A DNA stretch of 64,000 nt from an uncultured Senegalimassilia sp. (GTDB taxonomy: Bacteria; Actinomycetota; Coriobacteriia; Coriobacteriales; Eggerthellaceae), in assembly GCF_902464545.1 (NCBI RefSeq), contig NZ_CABQJR010000008.1, positions 6,737-70,736 on the forward strand. The letters are read 5' to 3'. The notes under the pieces are model-generated. The model searched no databases. It saw nothing but the letters and a program-made list of their open reading frames with translations, and had not been told where the DNA came from. The position numbers and the translations under genes were made by a program. This document shows positions 8,350-17,458 of this stretch, piece by piece (position 1 is the first letter of the stretch; each line of letters begins with the position of its first letter).

Positions 8350-10983
8350 ATGGAGTACATGACTAGCGCGGAAATCCGCGAGAAGTACTTGAAGTTCTTC
8401 GAGAGCAAGGGCTGCAAACGCATGCCGTCCTCCTCTCTTATCCCCGATGATCCCTCGCTGCTGCTTACCAGCGCAGGCATGGTGCAGTTCAAGCCCTACT
8501 TCCTTCACCAGAAGGAACTCGACTCCGCATATATCGGCACCACCACGGTGCAGAAGTGCGTGCGCACCAACGACATCGACAATATCGGCGATGCTCGCCA
8601 CCTGTCGTTCTTTGAGATGCTGGGCAACTTCAGCTTCGGCTGCTACTTCAAGCACGAGATGTGCTCATGGGCCTTCGAGTTCTCCACGGAGGTGCTCGGC
8701 CTTCCGAAGGACAAGCTGTACTTCACCGTGTTCGAGGACGACGACGAGACCATCGAGATCTGGAAGTCGCTTGGCGTGGCCGAAGACCACATCTCCCGTT
8801 TGGGCGAGGACGACAACTTCTGGCGCGCCGGACCTACCGGCCCGTGCGGCCCGTGCTCCGAGATCTACTTCGATCAGGGCCCCGAGGTGGGTTGCGGCAG
8901 CCCCGACTGCAAGCCGGGCTGCGATTGCGACCGCTTCCTGGAGTACTGGAACTGCGTGTTCACCCAGTACGACGGCCAGGAGGACGGCACGCTGGCCCCG
9001 CTTAAGACCAAGAACATCGATACCGGCATGGGCCTGGAGCGCATGGCCGCCATCATGCAGGGCGTCACGAACAACTACGACACCGACGTGCTTCGCAGCC
9101 TGGTCGGCGTGGGCGAGCGTTTGGCCGGCGTCGAGTACGGCAAGGACGAGGCTGCCGACCTGTGCCTGCGCATCATGGCCGACCACAGCCGTTCTGTCAC
9201 GTTCATGATCGCCGATGGCATCCTGCCCTCCAACGAGGGCCGCGGCTACGTGCTGCGCCGCCTGCTGCGCCGCGCCGTCATGAAGGGCCATATGCTTGGC
9301 CTGGACAAGCCGTTCCTCAACGAGTACGTTGACGAGCTGGTCAAGCTCATGGGCAGCGTGTATCCCGAGGTCATCGATAACCGCGAGCTCATCCGCGGCA
9401 TCATCTTGTCCGAGGAGGAGCGCTTCGGCGCCAACCTGCGCCAGGGCCGTGCGTTCCTGTCCGAGTCCCTTGATAAGCTCGAGGGCACCACGCTTCCCGG
9501 CGAGCAGGCGTTCACCCTGCACGATACCTACGGCTTCCCCGTGGACATCACGCGCGAGCTGTGCGAGGAGCGCGGCGTCGTGGTGGACATGGAGGGCTTC
9601 GAGCGTTGCATGGAGGCGCAGCGCGATCGCGCTCGTGCGGCCAACGTCAAGGACGCCGAGGCGGCCTGGTCGACGTACGGCGGCATCCACGCCGAGCTGC
9701 TCAAGGAGCTTGGTGCCACGAAGTTCGTCGGTTACCAGGAGCTTTCCGCTCAAGCAACGGTCAGCGCGCTTATCGCCGACGGCGAGCGCGTGAGCGAGCT
9801 GCAGGCCGGCCAGACCGGCGAAGCGGTTCTGGACGTAACCCCGTTTTATGCTGAGATGGGCGGCGAAGTGGGGGATACGGGCGTCATCGAGGCCGATGGC
9901 GTCAAGGTCCAGGTCGTCGACACGAAGGCTCCCGAGAAGGGCCTTGTCTGCCATGTGGTGAAGGTGCTCGAGGGCACCCTTTCCCAGGGTGCTGCCGTCA
10001 CGGCCTCCGTGGATGCGGACCGCCGTGCGCGCGTCACGCGCAACCATACCGCCACGCATATCTTGCACGCCGCGCTGCGTCAGGTCCTTGGTGAGCATGT
10101 CTCCCAGGCCGGCAGCTACGTGGGTCCCGACCGCCTTCGCTTCGACTTCACGCACTTCGCCGCGGTCACGGCGGAGCAGCTGGCGCAGGTCGAGCGCGTT
10201 GCCAACGAGTTCATCATGTCCGCAACGCCCACCAACATTTACGAGACCTCGCTTGATGCGGCTCGCGAAAGCGGCGTCACCGCGCTGTTCGGCGAGAAGT
10301 ACGGCGATCAGGTGCGCGTCGTCGAGTGCGGCGGGTTCTCCCGCGAGCTGTGCGGCGGTTGCCATGTCGCCAACACCGCTGAGATCGGCATCATGAAGAT
10401 CACGTCCGAAACCAGCGTGGGCGCGAACGTGCGCCGTATCGAGGCCGTCACCAGCTATGGCGCCCTCGATTACATCAACAAGGTCGAGGCAGAGCTGAAG
10501 GAAACCGCCGAAGAGCTGCGCGTCCCGCTGTTCGACGTGTCCGAGCGCACCGCCGCCAACGTCAAGCAGCTGCGCGAGTTCCAGAAGAAGGCCAAGCAGA
10601 CCAAGGGCATCGTGTCCGACGACAACATCACCAAGCTCGTCGACTCCGCCGTGAAGTCCGCTGCCGGCTACCCTGTGGTCATCTCCCGTGTGAAGATCGC
10701 CGATGCGGGCGGCCTTCGCAACGGTTGGGACGTCCTGTCCGCCCGTATGGCCGAGCCCGGCGCATGCGTGCTCATCGGCGAGAAGGACGGCAAGGCCGTG
10801 CTGATGGCCGCCGGCACGCCCGAGGCCGTCGAGGCCGGCTTCAACGCCGGTGCCGTCATCAAGGCCATCGCGCCTTGCGTGCAGGGCGGTGGCGGCGGCA
10901 AGCCGGCCATGGCGCAGGCCGGCGGCAAGAACGCCGCGGGCATCGATGATGCGCTCGAGGCTGCTCGCAAGATGCTGCTGTAG
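8350..10983 (+). CDS. alaS: Alanine--tRNA ligase
   Basis: AlaRS charges tRNA-Ala and edits mischarged Ser and Gly. At 877 residues it has the full bacterial layout: class II catalytic domain starting IREKYLKFFESKGC and carrying RTNDIDNIGDARHL and GRGYVLRRLLRRA, the editing domain with zinc ligands HTATHILH and CGGCHVAN, and the C-terminal C-Ala domain ending in the glycine-rich GGGGGKP. A four-cysteine zinc loop (GCGSPDCKPGCDCD) is inserted in the aminoacylation domain, a feature of many Gram-positive AlaRS. Translation may start at this ATG or at the ATG nine bases later, which has GGAG close upstream. A strong terminator follows. Confidence 0.97.
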   Translation: MEYMTSAEIREKYLKFFESKGCKRMPSSSLIPDDPSLLLTSAGMVQFKPYFLHQKELDSAYIGTTTVQKCVRTNDIDNIGDARHLSFFEMLGNFSFGCYFKHEMCSWAFEFSTEVLGLPKDKLYFTVFEDDDETIEIWKSLGVAEDHISRLGEDDNFWRAGPTGPCGPCSEIYFDQGPEVGCGSPDCKPGCDCDRFLEYWNCVFTQYDGQEDGTLAPLKTKNIDTGMGLERMAAIMQGVTNNYDTDVLRSLVGVGERLAGVEYGKDEAADLCLRIMADHSRSVTFMIADGILPSNEGRGYVLRRLLRRAVMKGHMLGLDKPFLNEYVDELVKLMGSVYPEVIDNRELIRGIILSEEERFGANLRQGRAFLSESLDKLEGTTLPGEQAFTLHDTYGFPVDITRELCEERGVVVDMEGFERCMEAQRDRARAANVKDAEAAWSTYGGIHAELLKELGATKFVGYQELSAQATVSALIADGERVSELQAGQTGEAVLDVTPFYAEMGGEVGDTGVIEADGVKVQVVDTKAPEKGLVCHVVKVLEGTLSQGAAVTASVDADRRARVTRNHTATHILHAALRQVLGEHVSQAGSYVGPDRLRFDFTHFAAVTAEQLAQVERVANEFIMSATPTNIYETSLDAARESGVTALFGEKYGDQVRVVECGGFSRELCGGCHVANTAEIGIMKITSETSVGANVRRIEAVTSYGALDYINKVEAELKETAEELRVPLFDVSERTAANVKQLREFQKKAKQTKGIVSDDNITKLVDSAVKSAAGYPVVISRVKIADAGGLRNGWDVLSARMAEPGACVLIGEKDGKAVLMAAGTPEAVEAGFNAGAVIKAIAPCVQGGGGGKPAMAQAGGKNAAGIDDALEAARKMLL

Positions 10984-11000
10984 CTTTTGATGCAGCTTTC

Positions 11001-11034
11001 ACGCCCCGCTGCCCTTGGCTGCGGGGCGTTTTTC
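11001..11034 (+). terminator. Terminator after alaS
   Basis: A nine-base perfect stem ACGCCCCGC/GCGGGGCGT encloses an 11-base loop and is followed by TTTTCTT. It sits 18 bases after the alaS stop, so it should end the alaS transcript before ruvX. Confidence 0.85.
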
Positions 11035-11066
11035 TTATCCGTTCGTTGCGTAAGGTTAGGTCGACA

Positions 11067-11489
11067 ATGAGGATTCTTGCACTGGATATCGGTCAGACGC
11101 GCATCGGCGTCGCCATCAGCGACCCGCGCGAGCGCGTGGCGTCGCCCGTTTGCGTGCTTCCCGCGAACGAGGTGCTTTCCAATGCGAAAAGCTGGAAACG
11201 CGTGCTCGAGGACTGGGAGCCGGAGCTTATCTTGTCAGGCCTGCCGTATACGCTTTCGGGCGAGGAGGGGCCTCAGGCCGGCCGTATCCGCGGTGTCGCG
11301 GCAAGTATCGGAAAGGCCGCCGGTTTGCCGGTGGAGTTCACCGATGAGCGTCTCAGCTCGCAGGAAGCGAAGCGCAGTTTGCGTGAAAGCGGCATGTCGG
11401 AGCGCGATATGCGCGGCAAGATAGATATGATTGCAGCAAGTGTGTTCCTTCAGGCGTGGCTTGATGCCCGCCATGCAGGCGAAAGGTAG
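11067..11489 (+). CDS. ruvX: Putative pre-16S rRNA nuclease / Holliday junction resolvase-like RuvX (YqgF)
   Basis: A 140-residue RNase H-fold nuclease of the YqgF/RuvX family, which matures the 5' end of 16S rRNA in E. coli and is essential in many bacteria. The N terminus ILALDIGQTRIGVAISDP gives the first catalytic Asp; the GLPYTLSGEEGPQA segment, the DERLSS motif and the C-terminal GKIDMIAASVFLQAWLD with the final acidic pair complete the site. The ATG at this position fits the family N terminus exactly. mltG begins 5 bases after the stop, and alaS-ruvX-mltG order is common in Gram-positive genomes. Confidence 0.93.
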   Translation: MRILALDIGQTRIGVAISDPRERVASPVCVLPANEVLSNAKSWKRVLEDWEPELILSGLPYTLSGEEGPQAGRIRGVAASIGKAAGLPVEFTDERLSSQEAKRSLRESGMSERDMRGKIDMIAASVFLQAWLDARHAGER

Positions 11490-11494
11490 TGTAA

Positions 11495-12646
11495 ATGTCC
11501 CCTCGTAGGCAAGTGACCTATTCCCGCCGCCCGAACCATGCGGCACGCTCGGCGCACGCGCGCGGCGACCGTATGTTCCGCACGTACGATACCAGCTATA
11601 TCCAACCCAAACGGTCCAACGTTCCGCATTACGTGTTCCTTGCGGTGCTGGCGCTTCTCGGCATCGGCATCCTGTGGTTCGTCGGCTCCTCGGTTGCCAG
11701 CTGCGTGTCGCCGAAGGTCGAGCTTCTGGCGGAAGGCCAGCAGGCCACCATCACCGTCAACGAAGGCGCATCCGCCAACACCATCGGCTCCTCGCTGGTG
11801 GATGCTAAGCTGGTGGGGTCTGCCAAGGAGTTCACCGAACGCGTGAAGGACTTGGATGCGGGGTCCGATCTCAAGCCCGGCACGTACACCTTTGCCGGCG
11901 GTGCGACGGTCGACGACATCATTTCCGCATTGCGCAACGGTCCGGTTTCCGATGCCGTGCTCACCATTCCCGAAGGGTATCGCCTGACCGAGATCGCGTC
12001 GGCGGTTGACAGCGCCACGAATGGGCGCATCAGCGCCGATTCCTTCAAGCAGGCGGCGTCGGATGCCAGCGTGTATGCGGGTGACTACAGCTTCCTGAAG
12101 TCTGCGGGCACGAATAGCCTTGAAGGCTTCCTGTTCCCGAAAACCTATGATGTTGCCGCCGATGCTACTGCCGACAGTCTGATTCGCGCCATGCTCACCC
12201 AGTTCCAAACCGAAACGGCGGGGCTTGACTGGTCCTACCCCGAATCCCAGGGCCTTTCCGTGTACGATACCGTCAACCTGGCGTCCATCGTGGAAAAGGA
12301 ATCCAGCGGCGACGAAACGGTTCGCGCCCAGGTGGCGGCCGTGTTCTACAATCGTCTGACCACCAAGGGCGAGCCGAGCAACGGCTATCTGCAAAGCGAT
12401 GCCACCACCGCCTACGAGGTCGGACACGATCCCACGGCGGACGAGGTGCATGCGAGCAGCCCGTACAGCACCTACACCAACGCCGGGCTTCCGCCCACGC
12501 CCATCTGCTCGCCTTCCATCGAGTGCCTGCAGGCTGTGTGCTCGCCTAACCAGGATGCGCTGGGCAAGTACTACTTCTTCTACTTCCAAAACGATAAGTA
12601 CACCTTCAGCGAAACCTACGACGAGCATCAGGCCGCATTCTCGTAA
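11495..12646 (+). CDS. mltG: Endolytic murein transglycosylase MltG
   Basis: MltG cleaves nascent peptidoglycan strands at the outer face of the cytoplasmic membrane, setting glycan chain termination points. The 383-residue product has a basic cytoplasmic N terminus, one membrane helix at about 48-68, a LysM-like region (TITVNEGASANTIGSSL) and the YceG catalytic domain with LEGFLFPKTY, catalytic Glu267 in ASIVEKE, LQSDATTAY and SPYSTY. All these match the family. It is tightly spaced with ruvX upstream and the YqeG-type phosphatase 8 bases downstream, so a ruvX-mltG-yqeG-like operon is likely. Confidence 0.94.
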   Translation: MSPRRQVTYSRRPNHAARSAHARGDRMFRTYDTSYIQPKRSNVPHYVFLAVLALLGIGILWFVGSSVASCVSPKVELLAEGQQATITVNEGASANTIGSSLVDAKLVGSAKEFTERVKDLDAGSDLKPGTYTFAGGATVDDIISALRNGPVSDAVLTIPEGYRLTEIASAVDSATNGRISADSFKQAASDASVYAGDYSFLKSAGTNSLEGFLFPKTYDVAADATADSLIRAMLTQFQTETAGLDWSYPESQGLSVYDTVNLASIVEKESSGDETVRAQVAAVFYNRLTTKGEPSNGYLQSDATTAYEVGHDPTADEVHASSPYSTYTNAGLPPTPICSPSIECLQAVCSPNQDALGKYYFFYFQNDKYTFSETYDEHQAAFS

Positions 12647-12654
12647 GGGGATTC

Positions 12655-13221
12655 ATGCCATACTTGCAGCCGGAGCGCTACTTCTCCCGCATATCGCATA
12701 TCAACATAGAACGGGACCTGCTTTCATGCGGGTTCCGCTATGTATTGCTGGATATCGACAACACCATCCTCTCCCGTGCAACGCATGACGTTCCGCGCGA
12801 CGTGGGCCTGTGGCTTGCGCAGGCGCGAGACGCCGGCGTGAGCTTCTGCCTGGTGTCGAACAACTGGCACAAAAACGTGCACGAGCTTGCGAATCGCCTG
12901 TCCATGCCCATTATCGCCAAGGCCATGAAGCCCTTGCCCGTGGCGCTGTTCGCGGCGTGCTCCTTGTTGGGGGCGAAGCGCAGCGAGACCGTCATGGTCG
13001 GCGATCAGCTGTCCACCGACGTGCTTGCCGCGCACAACGCCGGCATGTCGGCCTATCTGTTGGCGCCGCTGGCGGAGCAGGACCTGCGGCATACGAAGTA
13101 CGTGCGCATGGTGGAGCAGGCCATCTTAGGCGGGGCGGTGCCCGAGGGCGCACCTCAGCCGGCGCAAGCGCATATGGCCGACAAACCTGCTGCCCAAAAC
13201 GCCCTGGCGCAGCAAAAGTAG
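12655..13221 (+). CDS. YqeG family HAD-type (IIIA) phosphatase
   Basis: A 188-residue haloacid-dehalogenase phosphatase of the YqeG/GEP4 type. Motif I is LLDIDNTI, motif II SNNWHKN, motif III AKAMKPLP and motif IV VMVGDQLSTDV, with no large cap domain. The family dephosphorylates phosphatidylglycerophosphate in some lineages, but bacterial YqeG substrates are not settled, so I give no substrate. The start ATG follows AAGGGGATTC. The last ~25 residues are a non-conserved Ala/Gln-rich tail. In Firmicutes yqeG sits just upstream of aroE, as here, with aroE starting 118 bases later. Confidence 0.88.
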   Translation: MPYLQPERYFSRISHINIERDLLSCGFRYVLLDIDNTILSRATHDVPRDVGLWLAQARDAGVSFCLVSNNWHKNVHELANRLSMPIIAKAMKPLPVALFAACSLLGAKRSETVMVGDQLSTDVLAAHNAGMSAYLLAPLAEQDLRHTKYVRMVEQAILGGAVPEGAPQPAQAHMADKPAAQNALAQQK

Positions 13222-13338
13222 CGAATCCGCCCATTTGATGGGCGCTGCGGTCGAATTAACCCCTACAAAAGTAGTCTGCATTGGTATGATGAAATCCCTG
13301 CTAACCTGCAGGCCCTTGATCGACCAGGAAGGACTTTC

Positions 13339-14289
13339 ATGACCGAGCAGAGCGAAGGCGAGCGCCTCTATATCCTGGGGCATCCGGTCGCGCATTCGAA
13401 ATCGCCGGTAATGTACAACGCGTTATACGAAAGGCTGGGTCTGCCTTGGACCTATGCCCTTGCCGATTACGCCGAGCTGGACGATGCCCGCGCCTTTTTG
13501 GATGCGCGGGATTTCCTGTCCGTGAACATCACCACTCCCTATAAGCCGCTGGCCTTCCAGGCCGCAACGCGCAAAGCAGCTAGCGCGCAGCTGGCGCAAG
13601 GCGCCAACGTGCTCGTCCGCAAGGACGATCAGCTGATCGGTTTCAACACCGATGGCGATGGGTGTGTCAAGTTCCTGGAGCTTGCGGGCGTGACATTCAA
13701 GGGCAAGCGCGTGGTGGTGTGCGGAACGGGTCCTACGGCCCTCTCCATCCTTCACGCGTGCGCTATCGCCGGCGCCGACGTGCTGTTGCTGCTCTCGCGC
13801 GACAAGGAGCGCGCGCGTAGCGTGCTCGACGCCTATCTCGAGCGTTTCGGCAAGCTGGCCAACGCAACCATCGATTTCCCCGCTATCAAGGAGGGGTATC
13901 GCAGCTTTCGTGAAGCTTACACGAAGCCGACGTTCAAATTCGGCAGCTATACCACCTCGACGGGGGCGCTGGGCTCTGCGGACATCGTTATCAACGCCAC
14001 CCCGGTGGGCATGAAACCCGACGACCCGGCTCCGTTCGATACGGGGCTTTTGCGTCCGGGCCAGGTGGTTATGGACGCGGTGTACGCATCGGGGCGTACG
14101 AAGCTGGTGGCCGACGCCCTGCAAGCTGGTTGCAAGGCGGCTTTCAACGGCGGGGGCATGCTGGTGGCGCAAGCGGTTGCTTCGGCGCTCATCGTGTCCG
14201 ACGTAGCGGAAGTGAAGATACCGTATTCCGAAGCGGAGCTGTTCAACCTTATGGCGGACGCCGCCGGGTTCGATTGCCCGCGCGCGTGA
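13339..14289 (+). CDS. aroE: Shikimate dehydrogenase
   Basis: AroE reduces 3-dehydroshikimate to shikimate with NADPH. The 316-residue product is longer than usual (about 270-285). The substrate domain has HSKSPVMYN, the catalytic Lys in ITTPYK (usually a VTxPxK form) and Asp in FNTDGDG. The nucleotide loop reads CGTGPTALS where most members have GAGGAA, and there is an extra stretch at about 175-212 containing REAYTKPTFKFGSY. NATPVGM and the C-terminal glutamine region are normal. It starts after AGGAAGGAC and leads a shikimate cluster. The variant loop could change cofactor preference; this is inference. Confidence 0.92.
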   Translation: MTEQSEGERLYILGHPVAHSKSPVMYNALYERLGLPWTYALADYAELDDARAFLDARDFLSVNITTPYKPLAFQAATRKAASAQLAQGANVLVRKDDQLIGFNTDGDGCVKFLELAGVTFKGKRVVVCGTGPTALSILHACAIAGADVLLLLSRDKERARSVLDAYLERFGKLANATIDFPAIKEGYRSFREAYTKPTFKFGSYTTSTGALGSADIVINATPVGMKPDDPAPFDTGLLRPGQVVMDAVYASGRTKLVADALQAGCKAAFNGGGMLVAQAVASALIVSDVAEVKIPYSEAELFNLMADAAGFDCPRA

Positions 14290-14359
14290 TCGAAGCATAG
14301 TCATCCGTATCGGCGCGGCGCAAAGCTCAAGCCGCGCACTAGCACGAAAAGAGAACAGC

Positions 14360-15535
14360 ATGCGCTACTACACAGCAGGAGAGAGCCATGGACAGGGCCT
14401 GGTCGCCATCGTCGAGGACGTGCCGGCGGGCCTGAAGATATCCGAGGAGCAGATCAACGTTGATCTGGCGCGCCGCCAAGCAGGCTACGGTCGAGGCGGG
14501 CGCATGAAGATCGAGCATGACACGGTGCAGGTGATCTCCGGCGTGCGCTTCGGGCGCACCATCGGAAGCCCCGTGGCCATGCTCGTGGCAAATAGGGATT
14601 GGGCGAACTGGACCGATCGCATGGCCCCGTTCGGCGAGCCGCCGCTCGATCTGGTTCGGGAGGTGACTCCTCGTCCGGGTCATGCGGACCTGGTGGGCGC
14701 GTTGAAAACGAACACCGACGACTGCCGCAACATCCTCGAGCGCTCAAGCGCCCGCACCACTGCGCCGCGCGTTGCAGCGGCGGGCATCGCGCGCGAGTTT
14801 CTTGCCGATCTTGGCGTGGAGATCTTCTCCTACGTTACCGGCATCGGAAGCGCCGTCATGCGCGAGGGCGATCCGTTCATGAACGCGGCGCGCTATACGC
14901 CGCTTGAGATCGAGACAAGCGAAGTCCGCTGCCCTGATGCGGAGGCCAGCGAGGCCATGAAGCGCGAGATCGACCGGGCCATCAAGAACAAGGACAGCCT
15001 GGGAGGAACGTTCCGCGTGATCGTGCGCGGTCTTTTGCCGGGCGTGGGCGGCTATGCCGTGCCCACCGAGCGCCTGACGTCCACCATCGGCGGCGCCCTG
15101 TTCAGCATCCCCGCCATCAAGGGCGTGGAGTTCGGCATGGGCTTCGAAGCGGCCCGCAAGCCCGGTTCGCAAGTGCACGACCCCATTTTGCTCGATCGGG
15201 CGAAAGTCGAGTTCACGCGCGCGTCCAACAACGCCGGCGGCCTTGAGGGCGGCATGACCACGGGCATGCCCCTGGTGGTCACAGCGGCCATGAAGCCCAT
15301 TCCCACGCTCATGCAGCCGCTGCAGACCGTGGACCTTGACACGCTCGAGGTGGCCCAGGCCTCCAAGGAGCGAAGCGACGTGTGCGCCGTGCCGGCATGC
15401 GCGGTGGTCGCCGAAGGGGAGGTCGCCTTCGCCATAGCCGATGCCTATATGCGCAAGTTCGGCTCCGACAACATGGCCGACATCAAAGCGGCCATCAAAG
15501 CCTACAAGCAACGTTTGAACACCGTATCTCGTTAA
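14360..15535 (+). CDS. aroC: Chorismate synthase
   Basis: AroC makes chorismate from EPSP using reduced flavin. The 391-residue protein begins MRYYTAGESHGQGL, the signature start of the family, and continues with RRQAGYGRGGRM, RPGHADLVG, the arginine-serine stretch ERSSARTTAPRVAAGA-like region, and GFEAARKPGS. Length matches the bifunctional-free bacterial type. It starts 70 bases after aroE behind AAAAGAGAACAGC and is followed 19 bases later by aroK. aroA is not present in the window, so EPSP synthase must be elsewhere. Confidence 0.96.
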   Translation: MRYYTAGESHGQGLVAIVEDVPAGLKISEEQINVDLARRQAGYGRGGRMKIEHDTVQVISGVRFGRTIGSPVAMLVANRDWANWTDRMAPFGEPPLDLVREVTPRPGHADLVGALKTNTDDCRNILERSSARTTAPRVAAAGIAREFLADLGVEIFSYVTGIGSAVMREGDPFMNAARYTPLEIETSEVRCPDAEASEAMKREIDRAIKNKDSLGGTFRVIVRGLLPGVGGYAVPTERLTSTIGGALFSIPAIKGVEFGMGFEAARKPGSQVHDPILLDRAKVEFTRASNNAGGLEGGMTTGMPLVVTAAMKPIPTLMQPLQTVDLDTLEVAQASKERSDVCAVPACAVVAEGEVAFAIADAYMRKFGSDNMADIKAAIKAYKQRLNTVSR

Positions 15536-15554
15536 AGCAGCCAGGAGGACCATC

Positions 15555-16226
15555 ATGGAACAGCAGGAAGTCAAGGGCGATGCCATCACCCCGGAAAGCA
15601 ACCCGATAGCCTACACGCTGTCGGTCACCACCCCCGACGAGGTCGTCGCCGTCGTCAACAACCCCGAGATCAAGCCCCATGCGCGCCCGACGTACGAGTT
15701 GACGCGCAACGTGTTCTTCGTGGGCTTCATGGTCGCGGGCAAAACCTCCACGTCGCGCCGCCTGGCCCGTCAGTGCGGTCTTGCCACCATCGACCTGGAC
15801 GCCTACATCGAGCGTCGCGAGCGCAGGGCCATCAACCAGATCTTCGCCGAGCAGGGCGAGCAGGCGTTCCGCGATATGGAAACCCAGGTGCTCGACGAGT
15901 TCGCCCACAAGGGCCCCATGCTCGTGTCGTGCGGCGGCGGCATCGTGCTGCGCGAGGAGAACCGCGAGATCCTGAAGAACAACGGCTTCGTAGTGTATCT
16001 GCAGGTCACGGCCGAGCAGGCCGTCGAGCGCGTCGGCGACGTGTCCACGCGCCCGCTGTTCAAAAACCTCGAGACCGCGCGACAGACCATCGCCGGCCGC
16101 CTGCCCATGTACGAGGACGTTGCCAGCGTGTCCATCGACACCGTGGGCAAGTCCATCAACGTCGTGGCTCAGGAAATCCAGGAGATTTTGGAGAAGGAAG
16201 GCGTGCTGTGCCTGCGACAAGAGTAG
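15555..16226 (+). CDS. aroK: Shikimate kinase with N-terminal extension
   Basis: AroK phosphorylates shikimate at the 3-hydroxyl. The kinase core occupies about residues 50-215, with P-loop VGFMVAGKTST, substrate Asp in IDLDAYIE, CGGGIV and the lid region RPLFKN. Residue 4 of the P-loop is Val where Gly is usual, but the GxxxxGK[ST] pattern holds. A 48-residue N-terminal extension of no recognised fold precedes the core; the ATG has AGGAGG seven bases upstream, so the extension is probably translated. The 3' end overlaps aroB by 19 bases, implying coupled translation. Confidence 0.93.
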   Translation: MEQQEVKGDAITPESNPIAYTLSVTTPDEVVAVVNNPEIKPHARPTYELTRNVFFVGFMVAGKTSTSRRLARQCGLATIDLDAYIERRERRAINQIFAEQGEQAFRDMETQVLDEFAHKGPMLVSCGGGIVLREENREILKNNGFVVYLQVTAEQAVERVGDVSTRPLFKNLETARQTIAGRLPMYEDVASVSIDTVGKSINVVAQEIQEILEKEGVLCLRQE

Positions 16227-17323
16227 TGGTGAACATCCCCGGCGAAGACGCGTACAACGTGCGCATCGGCGCTGGGGTGCTCGATACGCTGGGGTCGTCC
16301 ATGCGCGGCGTGCCGGCCGTCGCTGATGCACGGCAAGCGCTTGTCATCACCGACGCCAATGTCGGCCCGCTGTACCTGGCCCGGGCGAAGGCATCGCTCG
16401 TTCAAGCGGGGTATCGCGTTTCCGACATCTGCGTTCCCGCAGGCGAAGAGGCGAAATCGCTCACGGTGCTCGGCGAGGTGCTCGAGGCCATGGCCGCTTT
16501 GGCGCTTGAGCGCGACTGCGTGGTGGTCGCGCTCGGCGGCGGCTGTGTGGGCGATTTGGCGGGCTTCGCCGCGGCAACCTACATGCGCGGCGTACAGGTG
16601 GTGCAGGTTCCCACCACGCTTCTGTCCATGGTGGATTCAAGCGTGGGCGGGAAGACGGGCGTGAACCTATCCGCCGGAAAGAACCTGGTGGGCGCGTTCA
16701 AGCAGCCTGCGTTCGTGTGCGCCGACACCGAGGTGTTGGCAACGTTGCCGCCTCGCGAGTGGGCATGCGGTTGCGGCGAGGTGGCGAAAACCGCGCTCAT
16801 CGACGGCGACGAGTTCTTCTTCTGGCTTTCCGACCAGGCGTCGGCCGTGGTCGACCACCAGCCCGATGCCGTCTCCGAGGCCATCGCCCGCTGCGTGGTG
16901 TTCAAGGCCGACGTGGTGGCGCAGGACAAAACGGAAAGCCGCGGCGTGCGCGAGTGCCTGAACTACGGCCATACCCTGGCACACGCCATCGAGAAGCTTT
17001 CGGGCTACGGCACGTATAGCCACGGGCATGCGGTCGCCGAGGGCATGCGCTTCGCGGCCCGTATGGGTATGCGGCTCGCCGATATGCCGGCAGAGCTCGC
17101 CCAGGCGCAAGGGCAGCTGCTCGACGATCTGGGCTTGCCCGAGCTTGATTGGATCGCTTCCCCGGCGCAGGTGCTCGATGTCATGAAGCGCGATAAGAAG
17201 GCGCGTCGCGGGCAGGTGCGTTTCGTGTGCTTGCAGGATGTTGGGAAGTGGCAACTCCAGGATGTGGCCGATGGCGTGATCCTGGAAGAGCTGGAGGCGT
17301 ATTTCGCGCAGAAGCGGCGGTGA
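16208..17323 (+). CDS. aroB: 3-dehydroquinate synthase
   Basis: AroB closes DAHP to 3-dehydroquinate using NAD and a divalent metal. The 371-residue product has the NAD-binding glycine run ALGGGCVGDLAGF, the VPTTLLSMVDSSVGGKTGVN signature, and metal ligands in GCGEVAKTAL, LNYGHTLAHAIE and YSHGHAVAEGM. I place the start at the GTG after GAAGGAAGG, inside the aroK 3' end, because the next residues PATRVVVNIPG fit the family N terminus. The gene is followed by aroQ after 135 bases. Confidence 0.95.
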   Translation: MPATRVVVNIPGEDAYNVRIGAGVLDTLGSSMRGVPAVADARQALVITDANVGPLYLARAKASLVQAGYRVSDICVPAGEEAKSLTVLGEVLEAMAALALERDCVVVALGGGCVGDLAGFAAATYMRGVQVVQVPTTLLSMVDSSVGGKTGVNLSAGKNLVGAFKQPAFVCADTEVLATLPPREWACGCGEVAKTALIDGDEFFFWLSDQASAVVDHQPDAVSEAIARCVVFKADVVAQDKTESRGVRECLNYGHTLAHAIEKLSGYGTYSHGHAVAEGMRFAARMGMRLADMPAELAQAQGQLLDDLGLPELDWIASPAQVLDVMKRDKKARRGQVRFVCLQDVGKWQLQDVADGVILEELEAYFAQKRR

Positions 17324-17458
17324 CGTTGCGCTAGCATAAGGTTGAGCGTATGGGAAGAAGGTCGCCTTGCGGGTTGGCTTGAAAAGCCGCCGCGGCGACC
17401 ATCTTCGTTTCAAGCTGCTGTCGAACACGGCGACGGAAAGCAACGAAAGGTATGCAAC

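Noticed and set aside
17342..17458. N-terminal extension of aroQ by 39 residues
   Set aside because: The ATG at 17459 gives the exact family N terminus and has CGAAAGG upstream; the extension is not conserved-looking.
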